64,000 bases of DNA from Voacanga thouarsii (GCA_026120185.1 JANUWF010001719.1:930001-994000), one strand, 5' to 3'. Positions 1-12,086 are shown, counted from the stretch's first letter. The notes: generated by a model not told the origin, from the letters alone. A program made the numbers and translations.

Positions 1-31
1 TCCGTTATTAATAACGATTTTTCTTGTAGTG
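1..31. mobile_element. Terminus of a CACTA (En/Spm) DNA transposon, cut by the window edge
   Basis: Read from position 31 backwards on the minus strand, the sequence starts CACTACAAGAAAAATCG and continues into a TTATTAATAACGG stretch. CACTACAAGAAAA is the well-known conserved end of plant CACTA transposons. The rest of the element would lie left of the window. The next three bases (tat, 32-34) would be one half of the usual 3-bp target-site duplication. Only one end is visible, so neither the size nor the coding content of the element can be judged. Confidence 0.8.
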
Positions 32-768
32 TATTTGAAAAAATGTAGATATTATATTTACACATATTCTTCTCTGTAACTAGGTCGTTGAACTTTTGTT
101 ATTCTTGCACCTTCTTCTTTAATAAGCGGAAGACTCGATTAATATTAGATTATATTTCAATTGTCATTAAATAATTTTTAAGAATATAGTGCTATATTTA
201 CATTACTCGTACACAAATTAAATTGTTCTTTTTTCTAGAAAGTTTTGGAATGCAGGTACTACACGAACTCCACTAATAGTTTACTGCTTTTTTCTTTTTC
301 TTTTTTTCCTTTTTAAATATATATATAATTTGAATATAAATATGAATTGAATTTGAAAGTTATTGCTTGTCAAGGTATATTTTAAATCAACAAAATTATT
401 ATTATTTTAAAGTTGTTTATTGTTTATAAACTGTTAATTATCTTGAATTATTTTAGTAGATTTAAATTATAACTCGATTCGAAATTTTAGTAGCACGATT
501 CGAAAGAACTTTTTTTAGATCAATGGTGATTTGTATTTTTTATAATATTTAATTTGAAGACTTATAATATTAACTCTTTAAAACAATTTTCTAAAAAGAA
601 ATAAAATTTTTTTCTTCTTACTTGTGAACATAAATCGCATTGACGGAAATACTTAAATTCTGTGTGTTTTTTATTTTTTTTACTCTTAATTTTTTTCATT
701 ATTATTTTTTTCTGCAATACAAATCAAAATTGGAGTTACAAGGGAATATAATTCTCTAGGAATATTGT
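32..768. other. AT-rich spacer, nothing recognised
   Basis: This stretch lies between the CACTA end and the hAT target site. It is strongly AT-rich with T-runs near 290-315 and 660-710. I saw no coding stretch, RNA gene or repeat with a partner elsewhere in the window. It is probably ordinary non-coding host DNA. Confidence 0.6.
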
Positions 769-797
769 GTTTTTTGCAAGGTTCTGAAAACCAGACC
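769..797. repeat. Left end of the hAT element: 8-bp TSD plus terminal inverted repeat
   Basis: Bases 769-776 (gttttttg) match 17712-17719 (attttttg) at 7 of 8 positions, the TSD length expected for hAT elements. The element then begins CAAGGTTCTGAAAACC at 777. The opposite end, read inward on the minus strand from 17711, begins CATAGTTCTAGAAC. The two share the CA..GTTCT core and are otherwise diverged. Confidence 0.75.
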
Positions 798-919
798 AGT
801 CATCGAACTGTGAAGCAATAGGTTCAATAGTTCACAGATCTGATCGAGTTAAACCGTGGTTGAACTGAAATGTAATTAAGTATTTTTTAATATTATTTAT
901 ATATAAATATATTATTCAC

Positions 920-941
920 TATATATATATATATATATATA
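920..941. repeat. (AT)n microsatellite, left half
   Basis: About 22 bp of alternating AT stops exactly where Copia-1 begins at 942 and resumes at 12087. The Copia element landed inside one (AT)n tract of the hAT tail. Its 5-bp duplication (atata) cannot be told from the repeat itself. Confidence 0.85.
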
Positions 942-2802
942 TGAAGGCTTAAAATGACAAAAATAATGAAAATGAAGCCATGTGATGAAGTGACCCTCTT
1001 CGGATTGGTATAGATGTCTGTATAAGAATATTCGAGCTAGTGGCTCATGTCCTTGTAAACGTCTACTGTGTCTCATCCACACGAAGCTTTTAATCTTCCA
1101 AAATGGTGCCGTAACACAGCCGGTGAAGGCTTGAAGTTTGGGTTTTGATCAACTTTTCCAAAAAATCACAAGAATGGGTTTGGCTTCTGTGTATGTAAAC
1201 TGAGAATACGCACAGTTATTTTGATCCTTTCCTTCTGTGAATTGAAAGCTAAAAATCAAAAACCTCCACAGACCTCCACTCCTCTGCAATCCATATACAC
1301 ACCCTGAGAGAGAATAATTTCTCTGCATGAAAACAAAAAGCACCCATGCTTTCTGTTATCTTTCAGCACGGGATCCATTCCGTGTTGTCTTTTTTTAATT
1401 AATTAATTAATTTTTATAAATTTTATTTTACTTTGGTCTTATTCATTGGGCAAGATAAAATTATTTATTCTTGGGCTTGGATACTCATAAATAATAAATC
1501 TGAATTATTTGTTTTCTGGGCTTTATTAAACAGCCCAATAAATAATAACAAGCCCAAATAGACCAAATAAAATTTTATACTTTTTATCTAGTTCCAGATT
1601 AATTTTCTAATTATTCAATATAGGCCTTGGACCCTGAATAATTAATTAACCATTTAAATTAGATAAAATAAATACTCTTTTTCAGACCTTTTATTTTATT
1701 CTAATCCAATAATAAATTAGACTAATAAAATAAAACCTATAATTATCAAGACCAGTTCCTTAACCCAAATTCTTCATGACTTAAGGGCCATTTCGGGGAC
1801 TAAAAGACATATTGCCTTGGCTACTAAAATGACCAAAATACCTCTACTATATAAATAGTTATATTTTTCATTTTAAATATTTCCTAATATCACCATAAGA
1901 AAATATTGACCCCAAAGACAATGTTGCATTAGCAAAGTCTTCGACCTACAGGTATAATGACTAAAATACCATTCTACGCATCGCCGTGCAATTAGAGAGG
2001 AATAGTGTACTAACACCTCTCTAATAGACATCTACTATCCTTAAACCTCTAGTCCAATGATCTACGACTCCTGGAATGTTTCTACTTTTCAAGGGAGCTA
2101 CCCTAAAGTAAACATTCAAGTCATGTTCCCTAGGACTCTGGATAATTAGATCATTTGAATAGTCATAAGGGGCAATATAGCGTAGAAACTATCTTGTACA
2201 AGTCTGTCTTAACTAACTAGTCACATATATCCAACATACAAGTATATTGGTTCTACAAAAGAACCTTAACTTCAATATATCAAAGTATATGCTTCTAGCT
2301 TCGTCAAACCATATCAAAGTATATGCTTCTAGCTTCGTCAGACCACCAACTCATACTCAAGCGGTAGAGTATTAGTCCACGTTGTAGCAGTAATAGTTTG
2401 GGTTTCTTTTAAATAGTACTTTTAGAAACCACTATTACAGGTCCTATTCTACGTATTCGAAATACGTTCATGCTATGAAGCGCGTGGACTACTCACTGAC
2501 TAAAGGTAAACTATTCCCCATTTGAAGTTCATAGCATAATAACCTATACATGATGAGATTCCCATTCTCATCAATTAGTTAAGAACAAATATTTATGTAT
2601 TAAGTAACCCGTGATCCATACCTTACTGTAAAAGACCACCAATCACATGGATCACTTACATAAACACAATGGGTCATTTCCAAACAAAAATTGTATACAA
2701 ATAAAATGTAAATTCAAAAATAAATTTTAAGAATAATTTTTTTTATTAATAAATTCTATAATTATATCAGATAATCTAGTTTAGATGGCATATATTTCAA
2801 CA
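942..2802 (-). repeat. Copia-1 3' LTR
   Basis: It matches 10251-12086 over its length, in the same orientation. Read on the minus strand it begins TGTTGAAATATATGCC and ends GCCTTCA. It lacks about 27 bp that the other LTR has at 10287-10313; the junction lies near 983. It carries a private 34-bp tandem duplication (2277-2344). Confidence 0.92.
2277..2344. repeat. 34-bp tandem duplication inside the Copia-1 3' LTR
   Basis: Copies 2277-2310 and 2311-2344 are nearly identical; both start atatcaaagtatatgcttct. The 5' LTR (near 11599-11644) has only one copy, so the duplication arose after insertion. Confidence 0.9.
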
Positions 2803-2816
2803 ATCTCCCACTTGTA
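2803..2816 (-). other. Copia-1 polypurine tract
   Basis: The minus strand reads ACAAGTGGGAGAT directly before the 3' LTR. This is the typical plant Copia plus-strand primer site, and the same sequence precedes the Copia-2 LTR. Confidence 0.85.
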
Positions 2817-2819
2817 CTC

Positions 2820-4310
2820 TAAGATTAAGAAAGTCCGTAGGTGCCTATCCTTATGGCGACTAAGTGTCTCTTGAAGACTCTCTCAGCCAAAGGCTTGGTG
2901 AAGGGATCTGCTAGGTTGTTCGTCGAAGCCATCTGTTCCACCACGATTTCTCGTCTCTGAATGAAATTCTAGATTAGGTGGTACTTCCTCTAGAAGTACT
3001 TTCCCTTCTTGTGGTTCTTGAGTTCTTTGGATTGCGAGACTACTCCAGAGTTATCACAATACACTACAATCTGTTTGTCCTTGTATGGCACAACTCCAAG
3101 TTCTGAAAGGAACTTTCAGAGCCAGACTGCTTCCTTGGGCGCTTCCGAAGCTGCCATATACTCAGTTTCCATGGTTGAGTCAGTAGTACAAGATTACTTA
3201 ATACTCCTCCATGAAACAGCACCTCCAGACAAGGTGAAGACATATCTACTAGTGGATTTTCTTTCATCCTTATCCGCCTGAAAATCTAAGTTTGTGTATT
3301 CAGTAGGAACCAAGTCGTCAGCCCTGTAAACCAGCATATAATCCTTCGTACCATTGAGGTACTTAAGAATATGCTTTATAACTTGTCAATAAACCTCCTT
3401 AGAGTTTGACTGATATCTGCTAACTAAGCCTACAACAAAGCAGATATCTGGCCTAGTGCACAGCATGGCGTACATGAGATTTCTCAAAGCCGAAGCGTAG
3501 GGAATCCTACTCATCCTGTCTTTTTCCTCTTGGGACTTAGGACAGTCCTTAGAATAAAAAGACAACCCATGTCTGCAAGGGATTATAGCTCTCTTGCATG
3601 AGACCATGTTAAACTTGGCTAACATCTTGTCAATGTATGTCACTTGAGATAATTCTAACATTCTATACTTCCTATTTTTAAGAAGCTTAATCCCGAAAAT
3701 GTAACTGGCTTCTCCCAAATCCTTCATACTATTTGACTAGATAGCCAAACCTTAATAGATGACAATGTCCATATACCATTCCCAATGAGTAGAATGTCAT
3801 CCACATATAAGACAAGAAAAACCATATTTATACCTTCCAATTTCTTGTACACGCATGGTTCATTCTTGTTTTGAATGAAATCGTAAAATTTTACAATCTC
3901 ATCAAAACAAATTTCCATGTTCTAGATGCTTGCTTAAATCCATAAATGGACTTCTTAAGCTTGTAAACCATATGTTCTTGGCCTTTAGTAATAAAACCTT
4001 CCGGTTGGGACATATAGATGTCTTTGTTAAAATGAGCATTAAGAAATGCCGTCTTGACATCCATTTGCTATATCTCATAGTCATAATGACATGCAATAGT
4101 AAGGAGGATACAGATAGACTTAAGCATGGCTACCGGGAAAAATGTTTCATCATAATCAATTCCCGCTTTCTGAGTGTACCCTTTCACCAAAAGCCTAGCT
4201 TTAAAGGTTTCCACCTTTCCATCCGCTCCTTCTTCCTCTTGTATAACCACTTATACCCAATGGGTTTTATCCCTTCAGGTGAAGCTACAAGATTTCAAAC
4301 CTGATTGAAA
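2820..4310 (-). pseudogene. Copia-1 reverse transcriptase and RNase H (degenerate)
   Basis: Several overlapping minus-strand fragments together give a Copia reverse transcriptase followed by RNase H. Visible markers are the GYTQK..IDYDETF segment (about 4180-4130), a DVKTAFLN segment (about 4065-4040) that is out of frame with it, an intact YVDD catalytic box (codons at about 3787-3800), and an ELSQ..YI..ML stretch (about 3650). RNase H ends in the A..NNLADPFTKPL tail and a YGLS-like end near 2825. Many stops and at least four frame changes separate the pieces, so no enzyme can be made. Copia-2 carries the same region at 52008-53520. Confidence 0.88.
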
Positions 4311-5062
4311 TATATAGACTCAATCTCGGCTTTCATTGCTTCATGCCACAGATCTGAATCGGCATCAGCAATAGCTTCTTCGTATCTAGTAGGATCTTAT
4401 TCCGTTATGGTCAGAGACCAACTCGAAAGCTTCTCCTGTCCATCTTTCTAGAATTCGAGATATCCTTCCACTACGACGAAGCTCTATTTGTACAAGTTCT
4501 TGAGATTGTGCCTCTTCTTGTTTCATAATCGGGTCTGAAGAAGTTGGTTGCAAAGATAACTTCTCATCGAGTTCCAACCTTGTTGAACCTTTAGTGGAAG
4601 TACTTTGATCATCTTCTAAGTATCTAGCATTGGTACTTACCAGTATTTTCTGCTCATTGGGATAATAAAAGAAACCTCCTTTTGTCCATTTTGGATACCC
4701 AACAAAGTAGCATAATTTTGATCTTGGTTTTGACTTGTCTCCCTTGATTAGTACATAAGTTGGACAACCTCATATTCTGAGATGATTTAAACTTGGCTTA
4801 TGCCCAGTCCACATCTTATAGGGTGTACTAGGTACTGACTTGAAAGGCACTAAATTCAGAATTTATGCTGTTGTTTCCAAGGCATATCCCCAAAAAGAGA
4901 CTGGAAGAATAACATGAGACATCATGTTTCGAACCATTTCTATTAATGTCCTGTTCCTTCTCTTAGCTACTCTATTCTGTTGGGGTGTACCTGGCGCAGA
5001 GAGTTGGGATACTATTTCATGATATACCATGTAATCCTTAAACTCACCGAGGAGATATTCTC
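4311..5062 (-). pseudogene. Copia-1 integrase, C-terminal half and linker to RT
   Basis: Read on the minus strand this gives the second half of the integrase core (PGTPQQN..A.RRNRTL at about 5005-4950) and the conserved Copia C-terminal block (CYFVGYPK..KGG, about 4710-4670). A hydrophilic linker (4577-4386) rich in Glu and Arg follows. The part encoding the first half of the core lies beyond the solo LTR, at 6838-7140. The insertion therefore split the integrase core between its catalytic residues. Confidence 0.85.
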
Positions 5063-6832
5063 TGTTGGGAAATATGCCCTCTTAGACTAGGTTTCTGATG
5101 TAAACATCGAATGTTTTAATAAAAGAATTTATTCTCAAAAATTATTTGTGAATTTATATTTTATTTGTGCACAATTACATTTGAAAAAGACTTATTGTAT
5201 TTAAGTAAGTGGTCCATGTGAATGATGGTCTTTCACAGTAAGGTATGGATCACGGGTTACTTAACACATAAACGTTTATTCTTAACCGATTGATTGAGAA
5301 TGGAAATCTTATCACGTCTAGGTTATTGTGTTATGAATTCCAAATGGGGAATGACTTACCTTTAGCCAGTTAGTAGTCCACTCACTTTATGACATAAGCG
5401 TATTTCGAATAAGTAGAACATGACCTGTAGTAGTGGTTTCTTAAAATACTATATGGTAGAAACTTAGACTACTACTACTATAGCGTGGACTAGTACTCTA
5501 CGACTTGAGTATGAGTTGGTGGTCTGACGAAGTTGGAAGCATGTACCTTCATATGTTTTAGTTGAGGTTCTATCGTAAGACCAATACACTTGCATGTTGG
5601 GCATATGTGACTAGTTAGTTAAGATAGATTTGTACAAGATAGTTTCTATACTATATCGCCCATTGTGGTTGTCTAAATAATCTAAATATCCAGGGTCCTG
5701 AGAAACATAACTTGGATGTTTGCTTTAGGGTAGCTCCTTTGGAGAGCAGAAATAATCTAGGAAGTCGTGTATCATTTGACTAGAAGCCTAAGGATGGTAG
5801 ATGTCATTTAGAGAGGTGCTAGTACATTTCTTCCTCTCTAATGCACGGTGATGTATAGAGGGGTATTTTAGTCATTTCACCTATAGGTCACAGATTTTGC
5901 TAACGCAACATTGCCCTTGGGGTCAATATTTCCTTATGGTGATATTAGGAAATATTTAAAATGCAAAATACAGCTATTTATATTATAAGGGTATTTTGGT
6001 CATTTTAATAGCCAAGGCGTTGTGTCTTTTGGTCTGTATACAGGCTAAGGAATTGATCTTAAATTAAATTAAATAGAATTTATTTTATTTAAGTAGCCTG
6101 ATTTAATTATTGGGCTAGAATAAAATAAAGGTCCACAGAAAAAGAGAGAATTAATTAAATTAATTTGGTGGGTTAATTAATAATTTAGGACTTTAGCCCA
6201 TTTTGAATAATTAAATATTGACTTGGGACTAAACTAATATATTCTTGTTAATTGGACTAGTTTATTTAGGCTAAAAAATTAATTATTTATTGAGCTATTT
6301 ATTTGGTTCTGATTAGAATAATTAATTTAGTTCAAAAGGCTAAACTAAGAGTCCAATGTGCCAAATTAAAAAATTCAGTTTAACCTAGGGTTTTATTTAG
6401 GTTAAACAGGAGAATAAAGATGTACGTTGTTTCTTCTTCTTCTTCAAGAAAAAAAGAAAATAGACGGCCCCCTTTTTCTCTCTGAAAAAATTCTTTAATC
6501 TTGTGAGTTTTTATCTAACGTGGATTAGGCAGGCCATATATTGGAAGATCGAGAGGGAAGTTGGTGTTCATATACATGCACCGACGCAGTAGAAGGATTG
6601 TAGGAATCGCACTAGAGGTTTCCACCAGCGCACCCACCCTAGTTCCACATATTCCGGTCCAGACAACTCTGAGAACAAGAAGAGGTAAATTTTTTTTTTC
6701 CTCTCGGAGCTCGGGATTAGCGCTGACTGAGGCCGCTGGAACCGGCACTGGCTCTGGTCTGGAACTACTGCTGCGTTTTTTTTTCTTGTTCTTCGTTGCT
6801 TTGCTGTGTTTTGCTTCCCCTTTAAATCTTTA
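5063..6832 (+). mobile_element. Solo LTR of the Copia-1/Copia-2 family inserted in Copia-1 integrase
   Basis: It begins TGTTGGGAAATATGCC on the plus strand, opposite to its host. It matches the reverse complement of the Copia-1 and Copia-2 LTRs, for example the TCTTTCACAGTAAGG segment near 5230. The uninterrupted site in Copia-2 (54230-54250) fixes the target: 5058-5062 (ttctc) and 6833-6837 (ttttc) are the TSD, with one change. The right end reads TA where CA is expected, one C-to-T change. No internal region or second LTR is present, so this is the product of LTR-LTR recombination. Its 3' third (6515-6830) is unusually GC-rich. Confidence 0.85.
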
Positions 6833-6837
6833 TTTTC

Positions 6838-7140
6838 CATCACGATCCGATCGTAAGGTTTTGATCAGTTTACTTGTCTGATGCTCTACTTCAGCCTTAA
6901 ACTCTTTAAACTTGTCAGAGTTAGACTTGCGCCTCATCAGGTAGACATAACCAAACCTTGTACAATCATCCATAAAAGTGATGAAGTACTCAAAGCTTCC
7001 TCTAACTTGAGTAGACAAAGGACCACACACATTAGTATAAACAAAACCCAATATCTCCTTGAGTTTATCAGTCTTTTGGGTAAACGACCTTTTGGTCATT
7101 TTTCCCATAAGGCAAGATTCACATCAAGGCCAACTTTCTA
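6838..7140 (-). pseudogene. Copia-1 integrase, N-terminal part of the core
   Basis: The minus strand encodes the beginning of the Copia integrase core: VRGSFEYFITFMDDCTRFGY, then a Lys/Glu-rich stretch and TLRSDRDGK with a catalytic Asp. An open stretch of 92 codons runs from 7108 to about 6833. Copia-2 carries the same block at 54254-54457, where it reads without the solo LTR downstream. Confidence 0.87.
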
Positions 7141-7283
7141 ATCTTAGTGAGCCCAAGGGCCTATCATGGATTAACCTCTGAATCCTAGTTGAGTTAATAT
7201 GGCCCAACTTTAGATGCTAAAGATATGAGTCATTGACATTGGTCTCTCTTATTACTTAAAAGTTCAGATTGAGCGTTATTTAT

Positions 7284-7660
7284 TTAATTGTTTGTAAGAT
7301 TTAAAAAGAATAAATTTTCATACAGGTGCCTTGTACATAAGACTTCTCCATTTCTACTGATAGTAATACTAGAATGGAAAGAAACTGAATATTCAAGATT
7401 TATTAGTTTTGCAACTGAAATCAAATTCTGTCTAAAACCGGGTACATATAAAATATCCTTTAATACAACTACTTTATTACAATAAAAAACAAGATCTAAC
7501 TCTCCCACTGCAAGGGCCTATATTCGTGCTCCATTTCCTACTCGTAGTCCATGCTCGCCCTTTTGAAGTCTTCTTATCTTGTTAAACCCCTGCAATGAGT
7601 TACAGATATGATCAGTGGCACCAGAATCAACAATCCAAGTGGAAGTTGATCCAACTATTG
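7284..7660 (-). pseudogene. Copia-1 protease and pre-integrase region
   Basis: Minus-strand sequence near 7640-7595 encodes IVDSGATDHICNS, the aspartic protease active site of plant Copia elements with Asp-Ser-Gly intact. About 30 codons on, a 74-codon open stretch (7508-7284) contains LKDILYVPGFRQNLISVAKL, the usual sequence between protease and the integrase zinc site. Frame changes separate the two, so it would not be made as one product. Confidence 0.85.
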
Positions 7661-8216
7661 AAATAAATTCTAGATAGAGAACAATACCTGTAGGATTTTT
7701 CTTATCTTGAAGTTTTGGACACTTATTTTTTCAGTGTCCATTCTGCCCGCATTTGAATTTGCCTTTGGGCTTGTTAGGTTGGTTTTTGGGCTAGGCTTGT
7801 GCATTTCCTTTCTTTTTTTTGAACTTCGTGGGTTTGGCCCCAGTTCTAGAAGAAAAAGTCCTCGCAATTATAGCCTTGGATTGTGGCTTCATAACCTTCT
7901 CCGTCACCTGGAGCTCTTTCATTAACTTAGTTAAAGTCATGTTCAATTTGTTCATGTTGTAGTTCAACTTGAATTGAGTAAAAGAGACCAGCAGAGATTC
8001 AAGAATCATGTCCACTTGGTTCTTAGGGTTAATAATAGCTCCTAAGACTTCTGTTTCCTCGAAAGCAGCAATCATTTTGAGCATATGCTCCCTGACTGAT
8101 GCTCCCTCAGCCATCTTAGTATTTATGATAGTTCTAAGAGCCTCCTGCCTTGCGGGCCGACTCTTATCAGCGAATATCGTGGCTAATAATTGGTTAATAT
8201 CGTATGTAGTGGCCAT
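7661..8216 (-). pseudogene. Copia-1 gag (nucleocapsid) relic
   Basis: A 141-codon minus-strand frame starts at 8216 with a plausible ATG and reads gag-like sequence: REHMLKMI, then L..LL.S.TQFK, then a Lys/Arg-rich tail. A zinc-knuckle relic follows out of frame at about 7755-7710 (KCGQNGH.KNKCPKL). The first Cys of the CCHC motif has been replaced and a Trp codon is now a stop. The N-terminus is shorter than in typical Copia gag, and sequence upstream of 8216 continues gag-like with stops, so 8216 may not be the true start. Confidence 0.75.
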
Positions 8217-10237
8217 ATGTTTATGTTTTGACTAAAGCATATTTGATATGGAGGCCAACATGTCACATCAAGCCATTTCATTGGCCTTCTTTCATACTTT
8301 TTTAGTCTCACGCTCTTTCGTGGTAGAACCCTCCCCAATAACAGGGTAAGTTTCAAAAAGGATATACTTATACTTCTCAGCAGTGAGTATTATGTCCAAT
8401 TTCATTTTCCAGTCCACATAGTTTAGTCCCATTAACTTATTCTTGTGGTGAATAACGGTCAAAGGACTAAAAGAACCTCCACCAACTATTTCTGAAATAT
8501 CGAAAAGAAAAATTTAGTTTGTGAAAAAAAATAAAATAATTTGTGACTTTATCCTCATATTAAATTCGATAATAGTTAATCCTATCACTATTATCTTTAA
8601 TATGATTAATTTGGTTCTTTAGAAAAACTGACATAGCTTCTTGGAAAGATTAACAGTTTTCTAAACTAAGTGTATTAATCACCACAAATTAATTTTCCTT
8701 CTAGGTAATGATCTAAAAGATAACTTCATCATGGGATGACCGTTTCTTCTTATTTTCTATGGACATTCCTCACACTATAACCTTCAATGTGGATTGACCG
8801 ATCATAGCACGTGTCTCGAGTTATTAATTACATATATCCATTAGTTCTAGATCCTTGTGATATCCCCATCCTATACGGGTTCACTCCCAAGGTAATGCGA
8901 GAGGACCACGATCTCTAATGAGGATCATTATGGAAGCTGTGGGGTCGTTGAAACCCTTCTCCCATTTAATATTTTAAAATAAGGATTTTTTTTTGAAAAA
9001 TATACTTTGAAAATTTCAATTAAGTTTTCTTTTAACTCAAAATAAAATTTCTAAACCTATAAAAATTCCTATGTAAAGGTTTATACCCTTTGAGAATTTT
9101 TTTCATGGATTAATTTTATTTAAATTAATAAATTTAATAATTTCAAATAATTTTTGAGAGATTTTGATCTCAAGTTTTTTGACAAAAACGATTTCTCTTG
9201 TTAAAATTCAATCAAAATGGTTTTCTATTTTAATTTACAAAAATATCTAAATTCAATATATTTTCTATGTCAAGGATAAAATCCTTTGAGAAAATATCCA
9301 AGAATTAATTTTTGTCCGAATTAAAATTAACCGTTTGATTTAAGAAAAATATTTTTTTCTTTGTCAAAAATTCTCAAAGACTTTGGTTTTTAAGAAAACA
9401 TGCACATAAGGTACCATAAAAAAAAAAAAAAAGTATGCTAGAAAACTGTAAATATTTTCATACTTTTTTTATTCTTTTAACCTAAATGTTCAAATAATAG
9501 AATTAAATACATTAATTAATTAATGATCTTGTTTAATCTTAAAATTTTCTTTACTATTATTTTTCATGCAAAATATTCAAAGACTATTAATTATTACAAT
9601 AAAAATAACTTCGCTTGGTATGAAACAAAAAATCATTTTTTTAAAAAATTTGATCGGGTCCATGCACCTACTACACTGGATCACGGCCCATGGGTGGACC
9701 CATGGGTCGGATCCAGGTGGGTGGACTCGGTCCGCCCGGCGCCTGCCTAGCTACGAGATCAAAATTGTTGATTGCGGAGCAGCCAAATTACAGAAATGCA
9801 ATTTGGAACAGTGGCTTCCTCGCTGATGGCATTAGCGAGGAAGCCATCCTCGCCACATATGAGCCACAGATGGCTTGGAGCTACGAGCTGCGGCTCCTCT
9901 CTCCAAATCTGGTCATCTCGGCTCACTTCACAGCTCGGCTTAACGGCTCCTTTACATAGATCTTCTTCTCCAACATTTCTTCTGCGTATTGGTTTCAATT
10001 TTTTCCTCCATTTTCAATAAAAAATCATCCAAACAAGCGTCTAAGCCCTTAAAAACATTGGGATTACACGATATCTATAAAAGCAAGTAAAATACATTGT
10101 TTCTATACTTTCACTCGCGAAGCTTACAGTGAAACTATCCATACCAGTCAACACGAAGGATAACAGATTTTAACCAAAACAAATCTTTTCTTATTTTAGT
10201 TAAGCCTAACATGCTTCCTACATTTGTCAAACTATAG
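8217..10237 (-). other. Copia-1 leader between PBS and gag
   Basis: This is about 2 kb of 5' sequence of the element. Part near the 3' end (8250-8500) still reads like the start of gag in broken frames. The rest is AT-rich non-coding DNA with long T- and A-runs. 9650-9960 is a GC-richer block with a hairpin (9812-9846) and short overlapping open frames on both strands that I do not regard as genes. Copia-2 shares the stretch 9231-9640 almost base for base at 54650-55030. Confidence 0.7.
9812..9846. repeat. Inverted repeat (13-bp arms, 9-nt loop) in the Copia-1 leader
   Basis: Arms tggcttcctcgct (9812-9824) and agcgaggaagcca (9834-9846) are perfectly complementary around gatggcatt. A weaker pair, ccaaatt/aatttgg (9783-9806), lies just outside. 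Copia-2 has a larger hairpin with related ttcctcg words at the equivalent leader position (55139-55251). Confidence 0.8.
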
Positions 10238-10249
10238 CTCTGATACCAA
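10238..10249 (-). other. Copia-1 primer-binding site (initiator tRNA-Met)
   Basis: Minus strand TGGTATCAGAGC, one base from the 5' LTR end, is the standard complement to the 3' end of plant initiator tRNA-Met. Confidence 0.93.
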
Positions 10250-10250
10250 T

Positions 10251-12086
10251 TGAAGGCTTAAAATAGTAAAAATAATGAAAACGAAGGCATGTTAGGAAAA
10301 TGAAAATTTTACCTTTGTGATGAAGTTGCCCTCTTCGGACTGGTGTAGATGTCTATATAAGAATATTTAAGGCTAGTAGCTCACGTCCTTGCAGACGTCT
10401 ACTACGTCTCATCCATGCGAAGCTTTCAATCTTCTGAAATGGTGCTCGTAGTACAGTCGATGATGGTTTGAAGTTTGAGTTTTGATCAATTTTTTCAAAA
10501 ATTCACAAGAATGGGTTTGGCTTCTATGTATGTAAATTGAGAATACGTAGAGTTATTTTGATCCTTTCCTTCTTTGAATTGAAAGCTAAAAATAAAAAAC
10601 CTCCGCAGGCCTCCACTCCTCTGCAATCCATATACATATCCCGAAAGAGAATAATTTCTCTATGTGAAAATAGAAAGCACCCATGCTTTCTATTATCTTT
10701 CACGTAGATTTAATTAATTAATTAATTAAATTAATAATATATTTTTTATAAATTTTATTTTACCTTGATCTTATCATTAGGCCAGATAAAATTATTTATT
10801 CTTGGGCTTGGACACCTATAAATAATAAATCTCAATTATTTATTTTTTGAACTTCATTAAACAGCCCAATAAATAATAATAAGCCCAAATAGACCAAATA
10901 AAATTTCATACCTTTTATCTAGTTTCAGATTAATTTTTTAATTATTCAATCTGGGGCATTGGGCCTTGAATAATTAATTAACCATTTAAACTAGATAAAA
11001 TAAATACTCTCTCTTGGATCTTTTATTTTATTCTAATTCAATAATAAATTAGACTAATAAAATAAAACCCATAATTATCAAGACCAATTCCTTAACCCAA
11101 ATCCTTTATGACTTAAGGGCCATTTCGGTGACTAAAAGACACATCACATTGGCTACTAAATTGTCAAAATATCCCTGTTATATAAATAGTTATATTTTGT
11201 ATTTTAAATATTTTCTAATATTATCATAAGAAAATATTGACTCCAAGGACAATGCTGCGTTAACAAAATTTTCGACTTACATGTGTAATGACTGAAATAC
11301 CCCTCTACGCATCGCCTTGCAATTAGAGAGGAATAATGTACTAACACCTCTGTAATAGACATCTACCATCCTTAGACCTCTAGTCCAATGATCCACGACT
11401 CCTAGAATGTTTCTACTTTTCAAGGGAGCTACTCTAAAATAAACATCTAAGTCGTGTTCCCCAGGGCTCTGGATAATTAGATCATTTGAACAGTCACAAG
11501 AGGCGATGTAGCGTAGAAGCTATATTGTACAAGTCTGTCTTAACTAACTAGTCGCATATACCCAACATACAAGTATATTGGTTCTACGAAAGAACCTCAA
11601 CTACAGTATATCAAAGTATATGCTTCTAACTTTATCAGACCACCAACTCATATTCAAGCGGTAGAGTATTAGTCCACGCTGTAGCAGTAACTGTTTGGGC
11701 TTCTTTTAAATAGTACTTTTAGAAACCACTATTACAGGTCATGTTCTACGTATTCGAAATACGCTCATGCTATGAAACGAGTGTACTACTCACTGATTAA
11801 AGATTTGAAATTCATAATAAAATAACCTATACATGATGAGATTTCCATTCTTATCAATCAGTTAAGAACAAATATATATGTGTTAAGTAACCCGTGATCC
11901 ATATCTTACTATGAAAGATTACCATTCAGATGGATCACTTACTTAAATACAATGGATCCTTTCCAAACAAAAAATCATATACAAATAAAATGTAAATTCA
12001 CAAATAAATTTTGAGAATAAATTCTTTTATTAATAAATTCGATAATTACATCAGATAATCTAGTCTAGAGGGTATATATTCCAACA
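10251..12086 (-). repeat. Copia-1 5' LTR
   Basis: Partner of 942-2802. On the minus strand it begins TGTTGGAATATATACC at 12086 and ends GCCTTCA at 10251. It retains the 27 bp missing from the other LTR and has a single copy of the 34-bp segment duplicated there. It is expected to hold the element promoter; I could not place a TATA box with confidence. Confidence 0.92.

Larger units (their letters stand above)
942..12086 (-). mobile_element. Copia-1: full-length Ty1/copia LTR retrotransposon
   Basis: This 11.1-kb element has LTRs of 1861 bp (left, 942-2802) and 1836 bp (right, 10251-12086). Both run TG to CA. The minus-strand PBS is complementary to the 3' end of initiator tRNA-Met (TGGTATCAGAGC, 10238-10249), and a PPT ends at 2803. 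Coding order on the minus strand is gag, protease, integrase, reverse transcriptase, RNase H, which is the Copia order. Length is inflated by a 1770-bp solo LTR inside integrase and a roughly 2-kb leader. All coding parts have stops or frameshifts. The LTRs differ visibly, including a 27-bp indel and a 34-bp duplication, so this is not a recent insertion. Confidence 0.93.

Noticed and set aside
3009..3281. 90-codon plus-strand frame
   Set aside because: It is antisense to the Copia-1 RNase H region; the same shadow appears opposite Copia-2 RNase H (52144-52350).
6561..6881. 106-codon plus-strand and 91-codon minus-strand frames in the GC-rich tail of a solo LTR
   Set aside because: Both are in LTR non-coding sequence. 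The minus-strand frame at 6830-7108 is integrase, but these are not.
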